The notes below the pieces were generated by a model that was not told where the DNA came from, searched no databases, and saw nothing but the letters and a program-made list of their open reading frames with translations. Both the position numbers and the translations under genes were made by a program. Of a stretch of 32,127 bases of DNA, positions 8,097 to 15,392 are shown one piece after another. Position 1 is the stretch's first letter, and every line of letters begins with the position of its first letter. Origin of the DNA: Polyangia bacterium (GTDB lineage: Bacteria > Myxococcota_A > Polyangia > Polyangiales > Polyangiaceae); NCBI GenBank assembly GCA_030426145.1, contig JAUHZF010000064.1, forward strand, positions 1 through 32,127, in the 5' to 3' direction.

Positions 8097-8360
8097 CTAC
8101 TTCAGCATGTCCATCATCTCGGCGAGCATCTCGTCGGCTCGCCGCACCGTCTCGGCATTGGCGAAGAGCCCGACACGCGCCACACCGAGGGCCAGCAGCC
8201 CATCGACGACGGTCGGCGCCTGCTGGGCGGGGTCGTTGTCGTTGGCCGGCGGAACCTCGAAGGTTGCCCGCATCACGTCCGTGGCCGCGCGATGAGCGGC
8301 CGAGGAGGCGTCGATGAAGCCCTGGGAGCCAGCCTGAAGCGGATCGATCGAGGTACTCAT
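8097..8360 (-). CDS. Small flagellar-rod-like protein (hypothetical)
   Basis: 87 residues, starting at an ATG preceded by GGAGAGG. The N-terminal third (DPLQAGSQGFIDASSAAHRAAT) resembles the helical Flg_bb_rod N-terminus of FlgB/FlgC/FlgG. The C-terminal third (LFANAETVRRADEMLAEMMDML) closely follows the conserved C-terminal helix of rod/hook proteins, in the pattern YxANxKVxxTADEMLxxLLxL. The ~30 residues between are polar and Pro-rich (PPANDNDPAQQAP), in place of the usual D1/D2 body. No other flagellar gene is in the window. By inference this is a helical hairpin that may pack as a coiled coil. Function is unknown. It lies 51 nt downstream of the kinase-fusion gene on the same strand and may be co-transcribed with it. 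Confidence 0.7.
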   Translation of the reverse strand: MSTSIDPLQAGSQGFIDASSAAHRAATDVMRATFEVPPANDNDPAQQAPTVVDGLLALGVARVGLFANAETVRRADEMLAEMMDMLK

Positions 8361-8411
8361 ACCTCTCCGAACGGCACGACAGAGGGGAACTTGAGCCGTT
8401 TTTTTCGTGCC

Positions 8412-11400
8412 TCAGCGCCGAAGGGGGATCTGGTGGCCCACCACCCCGCTCGGTGCCTGCACCAGGGTTCCGACGCGGCCGTCGAGCCAGCGGGCGGAAG
8501 AGGGATCCGCGGCGAGGGTTTCGCCCATCACGAGGTTGCCCGGCCGGGCTGCGTCGAGCAGGCGGTCGACGTCGTGCAGCACCCGTCCGAAGTAGTCGAG
8601 TCGGTCGTTGATGCTGGTGGCGAGGGCGCTGCCGGTTTCACCCGCGACCGCGATCGGGGTCGGCAGCGACGCAACGAGCCGCTCGGCGACCCGAAGCGCG
8701 GCGCTTGGGTCGGTGAAGGTCGCGAGTACCCCGTCTCGATGGATCTTCACCACGGCTCCGCCCTCCTGCTCGCAGTGAGTTTCGGCCGCGCGGTGCAAGG
8801 CGCCGAGCTGGCCCAGCACTTCGCTCTCGTCGGCGGCGCTGGTCCAGGGGTCGGCGAGGCAGGCGGTGAGCACCGTGAGGCGCTGCACTGCGAGCATGCG
8901 TCCAGGAGCGAGCGCCTCGTGGGGGAAGAGCTGGCGGAAGGTGGCGCAGCTGGCCGCTTCGGCGGCGGTCACCGCGTCTCGCCGGGTGCTCGCGCGTTCG
9001 ATGCGGGCGACCACCACCCCGTCGGTGTCGTTGCAGATGACGATGTGCTGGGCTTCGGTGGACAGCGCGCGTGATTGGCCGGGCGGGATGCCTTTGGCGA
9101 GGGGCACCTCGAAGGCTCGACGCTCTGCCCCCCGCTCGACGCGGAACTCCCAAGCCGTGGGCATCTGGCGACCCATGACGAGGTAGCTCCCCTCGTCGAG
9201 GGTGAGGTCGATCGCGAAGCGCTCGCGCGGTGCGAGCTGCACCTGGGCCACCACGTGGGGCGTGTGCCCTGGGCCCCCGATGCAGAAGGTGCCCAGCTCG
9301 GAGGCTCTCACGGCCGAGGTGGGCCGAAAGATGATCTCGACCGACTCGCTGAAGTCGAGCCCGAAGTCGAGCGCGCAGGCCTCGCAGTGGTGGGCGTCAC
9401 GAAGCGCGGCGAGCGACGCCGCCACATCGGCCGGAATGCGGCAGCGTGGGCAGATGACGTCCCACATCATGTCGAGCAAACCCGCGCGGGTTCCGAGCAG
9501 GCAGGCGCGCAGGACGGCGCGATGGTCGAGCGCGTGGTGGCGGGCCAAGACCCGGGGTCGGATGCGCGCCACGTCCTGAGGGGAGGCGCGTCGAACGTGG
9601 CGGCAGAGCTGCCGGGCGAGCTCGGGTTCGAGGCCATCGTCGAGCAGGCGCTCCTCAGCGGAGTCGATGCGCGCGCGCTGCTCCGCACTGAGATCGGGGG
9701 CCTGCTCGAAGGCATCGGCGATGGCCGCGGCTGGAGCGCGCGCGGCGGGGATGGCGACGGCGGTCTGGTCGCTGCGCGACGACGCCTTCTGTTGCGCCAC
9801 GAAGTGGTCGATGCGGCGGTAGACCCGCTCGAGGTTCTTCTTGGCCTTGAAGCCCACCTCCATGGCGGCGGCGGCCCGTCCCACCATGCCCCGCGGTTCG
9901 ACCTCGACCGTGTGCGTGAGCAAGGTGCCGCCACCCTGGGCCTCGAGGCGCACGGTGGAGCGGAACCAGAGGAAGGGGCCGGCCGCGAACTCGCGCAGGA
10001 TCCCGAGGCGGTGGGGGGCTACCCACTCGTAGGCGTGCTCCGTCCACTCGACGGGGATGCCGTTGATGCGCATGCGCGCGGTGGTGCGAACGACCCCATC
10101 GACCACCTGCCGGTCGTAGTCGACGGCGCCCAGCCCGATGGCGCGGTTGAGACGCTCGGTGTCGGAGACGAAGGGCCACAGCTCGGCTGGCGTGCCCTTC
10201 AGCTGCCATTGAAACGGGTAGCTCATCACCTTGCCCTCGGGGCGCCGCGGGTGGTGATCCATGCTCTTGGGCGCGCCACGGGTCAGGTGCTCGATGGCTT
10301 CGAGCAAGGTACGTGCGTCGGGGATGCGCTCGGTGGGGTCTTTGACGAGCATGCGGTCGAGCAGCCCCACCACCTCTGCGTCGAGGTCGGGGTTGAAGCC
10401 GCGGATGTCGGGCACCGGCTCGCTGAGGTGTTTGTAGACGACGGCCGACGGGTCACCGGCGTCGAAGGGAACGCGGCCGGCGAGGATTCGGTAGAGCGTC
10501 ACCCCCAAGGCGTAGACGTCGGTCGCGGCGTCGAGCTCGGCCCCCACGCACTGCTCTGGCGACATGTACTGCGGGGTGCCGATGGTGACCCCGGCGCGTG
10601 TCACCTTCTCATCGCCGGGGTTGTTGGCGAGCGCGATGCCGAAGTCGCACAGCTTGACCTGAGGAGGGAGGCCGTCGCGTTCCTGCAAGAGGATGTTGGC
10701 GGGCTTCACATCGCGGTGAACGACTCCGAGGTCGTGGACCTCGGCCAGCGCGCGGGCCACGTCGCGGGTGAGCTCGAGGGCGGTGGCGGCAGATGGGGTC
10801 CCCTCCTCTCTGAGCCAGTCGAGCAAGCTCCGGCCCTCGACGAACTCCATCGCGAGGTAGTGCATCCCGCGATCCCGGTTCACCTCGTAGAAGCGCGCGA
10901 TGTAGGGGTTGTCGAGGTTGGCCATCACCTGCGCCTCCCGATAGAAGCGGCGGAGCGTGGTGGGGTTCTGCGTCCACTCGGGGAGCAGCACCTTGATGGC
11001 GACGGGGGTGTTGGTGGTGGGGTCGAGGGCCCGGTAGACACGGCCCATGCTGCCCTGGCCGAGCAGGTCTTCGAGCTGAAAGCGGCCGAGCTCGGTGAGC
11101 TCGTCCGGGACCACGTCGAGGGTCATCTCCAGGGTGCCACCCTGGGGGGAGGCGTGGCGGAGGCGCGCCAGGACCTCGAACATCGCCGGCCGTCCCGCGG
11201 CGTCGGGGCTGAGCATGTCGGTGAGCAACGGCATGAGGGCGAGCGCTCCGGGGTCGGTGAGCGTTCTGCCGTCGTGCGGCTCGTGGGTGGGCCGTCCCAA
11301 GAGCAACGAGAGCGAGAGGGCCCCGAGGGCGAAGACGTCGTCGGGCAGGATGCCGTAGGTGGACGGGGCGCGGCAGACGGTGTCGATGGGGTGGGGCGTG

Positions 11401-11858
11401 GGCTCGTCGATGCAGGTACGGGCATAGTCGACGACGAGCCCGTCATCGCCGACGTAGATGTGGGACGGGCCGATGGCCCCATGCGCCAGGCCCAGCCGGT
11501 GACCGGCGGCGATGGCCCCTGCGAGCCGATCGAGGTGGCGGCGCACCACGTTGGCCGGCAGCGGGTCGTCGGTCAGCTTCGACGCGAGGCTCGGGGGTGG
11601 AGGCCACTTCACGATGTAGGGGTCGCGGGCTGACAGCGCGTAGGTGTGCGGAGGCATCACGCCGTCGTGAACCAGCTGTCGCGCAAGCTCGAGTCGCGTG
11701 GTGAGCTCGCGCCACCGCTCGGGTTTGTTGCGGGCCAGGAACAGGCGCTCGACGAGGATGGGCTTGCCGCTTCCGTCACGCGCGACGTAGCAGGCTCCGT
11801 CGGAGCCCGACGAGATCTGCTGGGTGAGCTGGATGTCACTCTGCGGCGGACCGCCCAT
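8412..11858 (-). CDS. Pseudokinase / Ser-Thr kinase / SRPBCC / DUF5939-like / degenerate adenylate-cyclase fusion
   Basis: 1148 residues in one open frame. (1) Residues ~10-235: kinase-like fold lacking catalysis, with HGAIGPSHIYV (126 on) where HRDxKPxN is expected, VVDYA (142-146) for DFG, and no VAIK lysine. (2) ~258-527: intact Hanks kinase with GQGSMG (267-272), Lys289, HRD381-383, DFG405-407 and SPE at 433-435. (3) ~545-690: SRPBCC/START-like domain (PFQWQLKGTPAELWPFVSDTE). (4) ~720-960: DUF5939-like region as found in cyclases, with two Cys pairs, CPRC (803) and CEAC (825), suggesting a zinc ribbon. (5) ~993-1125: class III cyclase homology (GGAVVKIHRDGVLATF, GRVLHDVDRLLDAA) in which the first metal Asp is replaced (LTACLADP). 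The fusion probably senses a ligand through the SRPBCC/DUF5939 part and signals through the kinase. The ATG at 11858 follows TATGCT by 8 nt. No stop separates the parts. Confidence 0.88.
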   Translation of the reverse strand: MGGPPQSDIQLTQQISSGSDGACYVARDGSGKPILVERLFLARNKPERWRELTTRLELARQLVHDGVMPPHTYALSARDPYIVKWPPPPSLASKLTDDPLPANVVRRHLDRLAGAIAAGHRLGLAHGAIGPSHIYVGDDGLVVDYARTCIDEPTPHPIDTVCRAPSTYGILPDDVFALGALSLSLLLGRPTHEPHDGRTLTDPGALALMPLLTDMLSPDAAGRPAMFEVLARLRHASPQGGTLEMTLDVVPDELTELGRFQLEDLLGQGSMGRVYRALDPTTNTPVAIKVLLPEWTQNPTTLRRFYREAQVMANLDNPYIARFYEVNRDRGMHYLAMEFVEGRSLLDWLREEGTPSAATALELTRDVARALAEVHDLGVVHRDVKPANILLQERDGLPPQVKLCDFGIALANNPGDEKVTRAGVTIGTPQYMSPEQCVGAELDAATDVYALGVTLYRILAGRVPFDAGDPSAVVYKHLSEPVPDIRGFNPDLDAEVVGLLDRMLVKDPTERIPDARTLLEAIEHLTRGAPKSMDHHPRRPEGKVMSYPFQWQLKGTPAELWPFVSDTERLNRAIGLGAVDYDRQVVDGVVRTTARMRINGIPVEWTEHAYEWVAPHRLGILREFAAGPFLWFRSTVRLEAQGGGTLLTHTVEVEPRGMVGRAAAAMEVGFKAKKNLERVYRRIDHFVAQQKASSRSDQTAVAIPAARAPAAAIADAFEQAPDLSAEQRARIDSAEERLLDDGLEPELARQLCRHVRRASPQDVARIRPRVLARHHALDHRAVLRACLLGTRAGLLDMMWDVICPRCRIPADVAASLAALRDAHHCEACALDFGLDFSESVEIIFRPTSAVRASELGTFCIGGPGHTPHVVAQVQLAPRERFAIDLTLDEGSYLVMGRQMPTAWEFRVERGAERRAFEVPLAKGIPPGQSRALSTEAQHIVICNDTDGVVVARIERASTRRDAVTAAEAASCATFRQLFPHEALAPGRMLAVQRLTVLTACLADPWTSAADESEVLGQLGALHRAAETHCEQEGGAVVKIHRDGVLATFTDPSAALRVAERLVASLPTPIAVAGETGSALATSINDRLDYFGRVLHDVDRLLDAARPGNLVMGETLAADPSSARWLDGRVGTLVQAPSGVVGHQIPLRR

Positions 11859-11866
11859 GCCCGCCG

Positions 11867-11872
11867 AGCATA
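11867..11872 (-). promoter_or_regulatory. Candidate -10 element of the kinase fusion gene
   Basis: TATGCT on the minus strand, 8 nt before ATG 11858. A TTGGTA at 11892-11897 (minus) lies 19 nt upstream as a possible -35 box. It shares the 54-nt divergent spacer with the serine hydrolase promoter. Confidence 0.42.
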
Positions 11873-11900
11873 GCCGCTCTGCGGCGGGCCCTACCAATGC

Positions 11901-11906
11901 TATGTC
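11901..11906 (+). promoter_or_regulatory. Candidate -10 element of the serine hydrolase gene
   Basis: TATGTC followed by 6 nt and then ATG at 11913. It faces away from the kinase promoter in the same 54-nt spacer, so the two promoters overlap and may be mutually affected. Confidence 0.35.
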
Positions 11907-11912
11907 CGCAGA

Positions 11913-13100
11913 ATGCGGTGGCTTGCGTTGGCAACCCTCATGACCGTGGCCGTGGGCTGTGAGCGCCCGCCGCCCGACGTTCCAGTGGTGCCGGGGCAGC
12001 TCCCGCTCGACGACCGGCCGGCCTGGGCCCAGCGCCGCCAGCGCATTCTCGCGCGTGTTCCTCAGCTCGAACGTGCGGTGGGGGAGGTCGTGCGCAAGGA
12101 GGGCTTCCCGGGCGCTGCGGTAGGGCTCGTGGTCGACGGGCGCCTGCTGTGGGGCCGAGGTTTTGGCCGACAGTCCATCGAGGGCGGCGCGAACATCGAG
12201 CCCCACAGCGTGTTTCGCATCGGGTCCATCACCAAGGTCATCACGGCCATGGCCATCCTTCGCTTGCGCGACGAAGGCAGGCTCGATCTCGACCGTCCAG
12301 CGGGTGTGTGGGTGCCGGAGATCGATCAGGTCGAGCCGCCGACCCCCGACACGCCACCGATCACCATCCGCCACCTCATCACCCACACCGCGGGCCTGCC
12401 TGCGGCCACGGGCTTCGAGTTCGGTTCGCGGTCCGACGGCGGCGTCTCCGAAAGCGAGGTCCTCGACGTGCTCCCAGGCCTTCGCCTGCGCGCCGTGCCG
12501 GGGACGGAGAACCACTACGCGAACCTCGGCTACGCAGTTCTTTCGGTCATCGTCGCGAAGGTCTCGGGCATGCGCTACCGGGACTACGTGAGCACCTACA
12601 TCCTCGGCCCCATGGGGATGGGTGACGCGCGTTGGGATCGAAGCGACATCCCCGAGGTACAGCGAACGGTCGGCCACATCGGGCCCCGCGGTAGCTTCAA
12701 GCCAGGGCCCGACTGGGTGATGGGGGCGTCCGAGGGCATGGGCGGGCTCTATGCGAGTCTCGACGACATGGTGCGCTTCGTCGGGTTTCAGATGAGCGCG
12801 TGGCCGCCGGGCTACCGCCCCGATCTACAGCCCCTGCGCAACGCGAGCCTGCGCGAGTCGCATCGCCTCGGCGGTTATCAGCCCGCATTCAAGCAGGGCA
12901 CGGGGATCGGCTGGGGGGTCTCGGCCGCCAACGGGGGCACGGTGGTCTTCCACGCGGGGGAAACCGACAAGTACTCCGCCACCGCCACCATGCACCTCGA
13001 GCGGCGCATCGGCTTCGTGACCCTCGCCAGCTGTGCTTGTAGTCGCAGCCTCTCTCGTGTCGAAGCGGCGATGATGAGCGCCATCGAACCCGCGCTCTGA
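11913..13100 (+). CDS. Serine hydrolase, beta-lactamase / penicillin-binding-protein-like lipoprotein
   Basis: 395 residues. The N-terminal MRWLALATLMTVAVGC is a lipoprotein signal with Cys16, so the protein should sit in the envelope. The class C beta-lactamase fold is marked by three motifs: Ser105-x-x-Lys108 (GSITK), Tyr202-Ala-Asn204 (HYANLGY) and His347-Ala-Gly349 (FHAGETDKY). LITHTAGLP is typical of the family. Members include D-Ala-D-Ala peptidases, esterases and true AmpC enzymes, and sequence alone does not choose between them. The tail ends in two Cys residues (SCACS). ATG start with a TATGTC hexamer 6 nt upstream. The stop is 3 nt from the convergent SthA-like gene. Confidence 0.9.
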   Translation: MRWLALATLMTVAVGCERPPPDVPVVPGQLPLDDRPAWAQRRQRILARVPQLERAVGEVVRKEGFPGAAVGLVVDGRLLWGRGFGRQSIEGGANIEPHSVFRIGSITKVITAMAILRLRDEGRLDLDRPAGVWVPEIDQVEPPTPDTPPITIRHLITHTAGLPAATGFEFGSRSDGGVSESEVLDVLPGLRLRAVPGTENHYANLGYAVLSVIVAKVSGMRYRDYVSTYILGPMGMGDARWDRSDIPEVQRTVGHIGPRGSFKPGPDWVMGASEGMGGLYASLDDMVRFVGFQMSAWPPGYRPDLQPLRNASLRESHRLGGYQPAFKQGTGIGWGVSAANGGTVVFHAGETDKYSATATMHLERRIGFVTLASCACSRSLSRVEAAMMSAIEPAL

Positions 13101-13103
13101 TCT

Positions 13104-14507
13104 CTACTCGGCGGCGGCGGATAGGGCGGGGCGCTGGTAGATCACGTCACGTGCGGCCAGGATGAAGGCCTCGGCCATCGTGGGAAAGCAGAAGACCTGG
13201 TCGACCCAGCCATCGATGGGCATCTCGTGCACGAGGGCGAGCTGGGCCGTGGCGATGAGCTCGGTGGCGAGCGGGCCGGCGATCTGTGCCCCGAGCAAAC
13301 GACGCCCCCGACCGTCGGCGACGAGCTTGATGAAGCCCCCCTCGGCGCGACGGATGCGACCGCGGGCGGAGTCGAGGATCTCTGCTCGGCCCACGATGAC
13401 GTCGCCGTGCTTGGCCCGTGCCGTGGCTTCGTCCAGGCCCACCGAGGCGAGCTCGGGGATGGTGAAGATCCCCATCGGAACCTGCTCGAAGGGAGCCGAA
13501 GGAGCCAGGCCCAGCGCGTGCCTCGCGGCTTGCCGTCCCTGGTGCTGCCCCGTCGAGGCGAGGGCTGGCGGACCTGCGGCGTCGCCAGCGCAGTAGATGT
13601 GGGGAACGTTGGTGCGGCCGTAGGCATCCGTCGCCAGGTGACCCGTCGCGTGCAGCTCGACGCCAGCGGCGGCGAGCTCGAGCTGGTCGACGTTGGCCCG
13701 GCGGCCGAAGGCGCAGAGTAGCTTGCGGCTCCGCACCTCGGTGCCATCGGCCAGCTTGGTGACGACCTCGCTCGCGCCATCCCACCACACCCGCTCGATG
13801 GAGCGCTCGTGGAGGTACTGCGAGCCCGTGGCCTCGAAGGCCTGGATGAAGGCGGTGGACAGCTCCGGATCGAGGAAGCTCATGGGCCGCTCGTTGCGGT
13901 CGATCATGGTCACGTGAACGCCGAGGGCGCTGAAGGTAGAGGCCCACTCCGACGCGATGACGCCACCTCCGAGGACCGTGAGTGAACGGGGCAGGTAGGT
14001 CATGGAGAAGATCGAATCCGAGTCGAGGATGTTCTCGTGGTCGATCGGCACCTGGGGTGGCATGCGAGGCCGCGAACCCACCGCCACCACGATCTTGGCC
14101 GCCTCGATGAGGGTCTCTCCGCCTCGCACGTGGGCGATGGCCAGTCGGTGTGGGCTGACGAAACGAGCGCGTCCGTGGATCGCCTCGACGCCGGCATGCA
14201 TGAGCTCGTCGCGCAGCACCGTGGAGTGTCCGGAGACCACCTTCTCGAGCCCGCCCACCAGCGACGCGACCTCGGTGGCCTCGTCCAGGTAGACGGGAGG
14301 AATGATGAGCCCACGGCGCGCTCGGGACAGCTGCACTGCGGTTTCCCGCAGCGACTTGGAGGGGATGGTGCCGCGATGAAGGCACTCTCCTCCTACGCGT
14401 CGCTCACGCTCGACGATGGCCACCCGCGCTCCGGCGCGGGCGCCTTCGAGGGCTGCCTGAAGACCAGCTGGGCCGCTCCCGATGACCAAGAGCTCGACGC
14501 GCTTCAC
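13104..14507 (-). CDS. sthA: SthA-like pyridine nucleotide transhydrogenase / dihydrolipoyl dehydrogenase-type flavoprotein
   Basis: 467 residues, close to the 466 of E. coli SthA. FAD is bound at GSGPAG (10-15) and NAD(P) at GGGVIASEWAS (180 on). In the redox motif (GGECLHRGTIPSKSL) Cys42 is kept and the second Cys is replaced by Thr47, as in SthA, which lacks the active disulfide of lipoamide dehydrogenases. The C-terminal FPTMAEAFILAA matches the SthA motif rather than the HPTxSE with catalytic His of lipoamide dehydrogenases. The soluble transhydrogenase exchanges hydride between NADPH and NAD+. GTG start overlapping the stop of the upstream HDOD gene by 4 nt (GTGA), so the two are translationally coupled. 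The stop is 3 nt from the convergent hydrolase gene. Confidence 0.85.
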   Translation of the reverse strand: MKRVELLVIGSGPAGLQAALEGARAGARVAIVERERRVGGECLHRGTIPSKSLRETAVQLSRARRGLIIPPVYLDEATEVASLVGGLEKVVSGHSTVLRDELMHAGVEAIHGRARFVSPHRLAIAHVRGGETLIEAAKIVVAVGSRPRMPPQVPIDHENILDSDSIFSMTYLPRSLTVLGGGVIASEWASTFSALGVHVTMIDRNERPMSFLDPELSTAFIQAFEATGSQYLHERSIERVWWDGASEVVTKLADGTEVRSRKLLCAFGRRANVDQLELAAAGVELHATGHLATDAYGRTNVPHIYCAGDAAGPPALASTGQHQGRQAARHALGLAPSAPFEQVPMGIFTIPELASVGLDEATARAKHGDVIVGRAEILDSARGRIRRAEGGFIKLVADGRGRRLLGAQIAGPLATELIATAQLALVHEMPIDGWVDQVFCFPTMAEAFILAARDVIYQRPALSAAAE

Positions 14508-15331
14508 GATGCCTCCATCGCAGCGACGGCTTCACGGATCTTCTCGCGCTGGTCGAGCGCAGCTTCGACTTCGTCCGGGTAGAGGTTGAGGATGTCGAGG
14601 CCGGGCGCCTCCGTGGTGGGGACACAGCCGTCGGGGTCGAAGAGGCGGCGCGCGAGGTAGTGCGACAGGGCGGCGGTGGCCGCCGGCTCGGCCAAGCCTT
14701 CCGGCGCGTCTTCGGGGTGGGGGAAGAAGCAGATGGCCGCCTGAACGGGCTGTGGGAGGCGCCAGGTCTTGGCGACCGCGAGCCCGGCCTCGCCTTGGAG
14801 CTCGTCGATGCAGGCCTGAAGCGCTTCGGAGGGAATGCCCCGCTTCTTGCCGAGGATGTAGAGCACCGTAGCTTCGCCGAGGTTGTGCATGAGTCCACAG
14901 AGGAAGGCGAGCTCGACGTTGCGGCGGCCGGCGCGCGCGACCTCCTTGGCGAAGAGGGCCGAGGCCATGCTGTAGCGGCCGATGCGGCTCATGCGGTCGG
15001 CGTGGGCTGGCGACCGGAACGCGGACTGCAGGCTCGCGGCGCACGCGAGCTCGGTGATGAGGTTGCTGCCGAGGCGAGCGACCGCTTGTTGCAGGGAGAC
15101 GATCTCGCTCACGCCCCGGAACGAGCCCGCGTTGGCGATCTGCAGCACCCGACCGGCCAAGGTTTGGTCTTGGTGGATGACCTGACTCAGCTGGGCCGCA
15201 TCGACGTTGGCCTTCTGAGACAGCTCCATGAGCTGAACCGCAGCTCCCGGAAGGGGAGGCAGTTGGAGCTTACCCCGCCGAAGTCGCTCGTTGAGCGAGG
15301 AGGCGAGGGGCGTCATAGCGGAGGTCACCAT
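14504..15331 (-). CDS. HDOD domain protein (degenerate HD motif)
   Basis: 275 residues from the ATG at 15331; an ATG at 15316 is also possible, and further upstream codons would run into the SGNH gene region. The HDOD domain covers about residues 20-230: LPPLPGAAVQLMELSQ, IHQDQTLAGRVLQIANAGSF and LQQAVARLGSN are its hallmark segments. The metal-binding HD pair reads His149-Asn150 (CGLMHNLGEA), so phosphohydrolase activity is unlikely. HDOD proteins act as signalling scaffolds in many proteobacteria. No output domain is attached. It is the first gene of a two-gene unit, overlapping the SthA-like flavoprotein by 4 nt, which suggests a redox-linked role by inference only. Confidence 0.9.
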   Translation of the reverse strand: MVTSAMTPLASSLNERLRRGKLQLPPLPGAAVQLMELSQKANVDAAQLSQVIHQDQTLAGRVLQIANAGSFRGVSEIVSLQQAVARLGSNLITELACAASLQSAFRSPAHADRMSRIGRYSMASALFAKEVARAGRRNVELAFLCGLMHNLGEATVLYILGKKRGIPSEALQACIDELQGEAGLAVAKTWRLPQPVQAAICFFPHPEDAPEGLAEPAATAALSHYLARRLFDPDGCVPTTEAPGLDILNLYPDEVEAALDQREKIREAVAAMEAS

Positions 15332-15392
15332 CGAACGCTCAGAACGGTCTCGACCCCCCAAGCTTGAACCTCGCCCCGTGGTTCGTGCGAGG

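Noticed and set aside
8370..8405. AACGGC/GCCGTT inverted repeat followed by seven T as an intrinsic terminator
   Set aside because: The stem is only 6 bp with a 19-nt loop, and the T-tract is on the plus strand where no plus-strand gene ends nearby (the AAA gene ends ~280 nt earlier, facing a minus gene).
9075..11633. 852-residue open frame on the plus strand opposite the kinase fusion
   Set aside because: Composition is that of a reverse-frame shadow, and the minus strand carries unmistakable kinase motifs.
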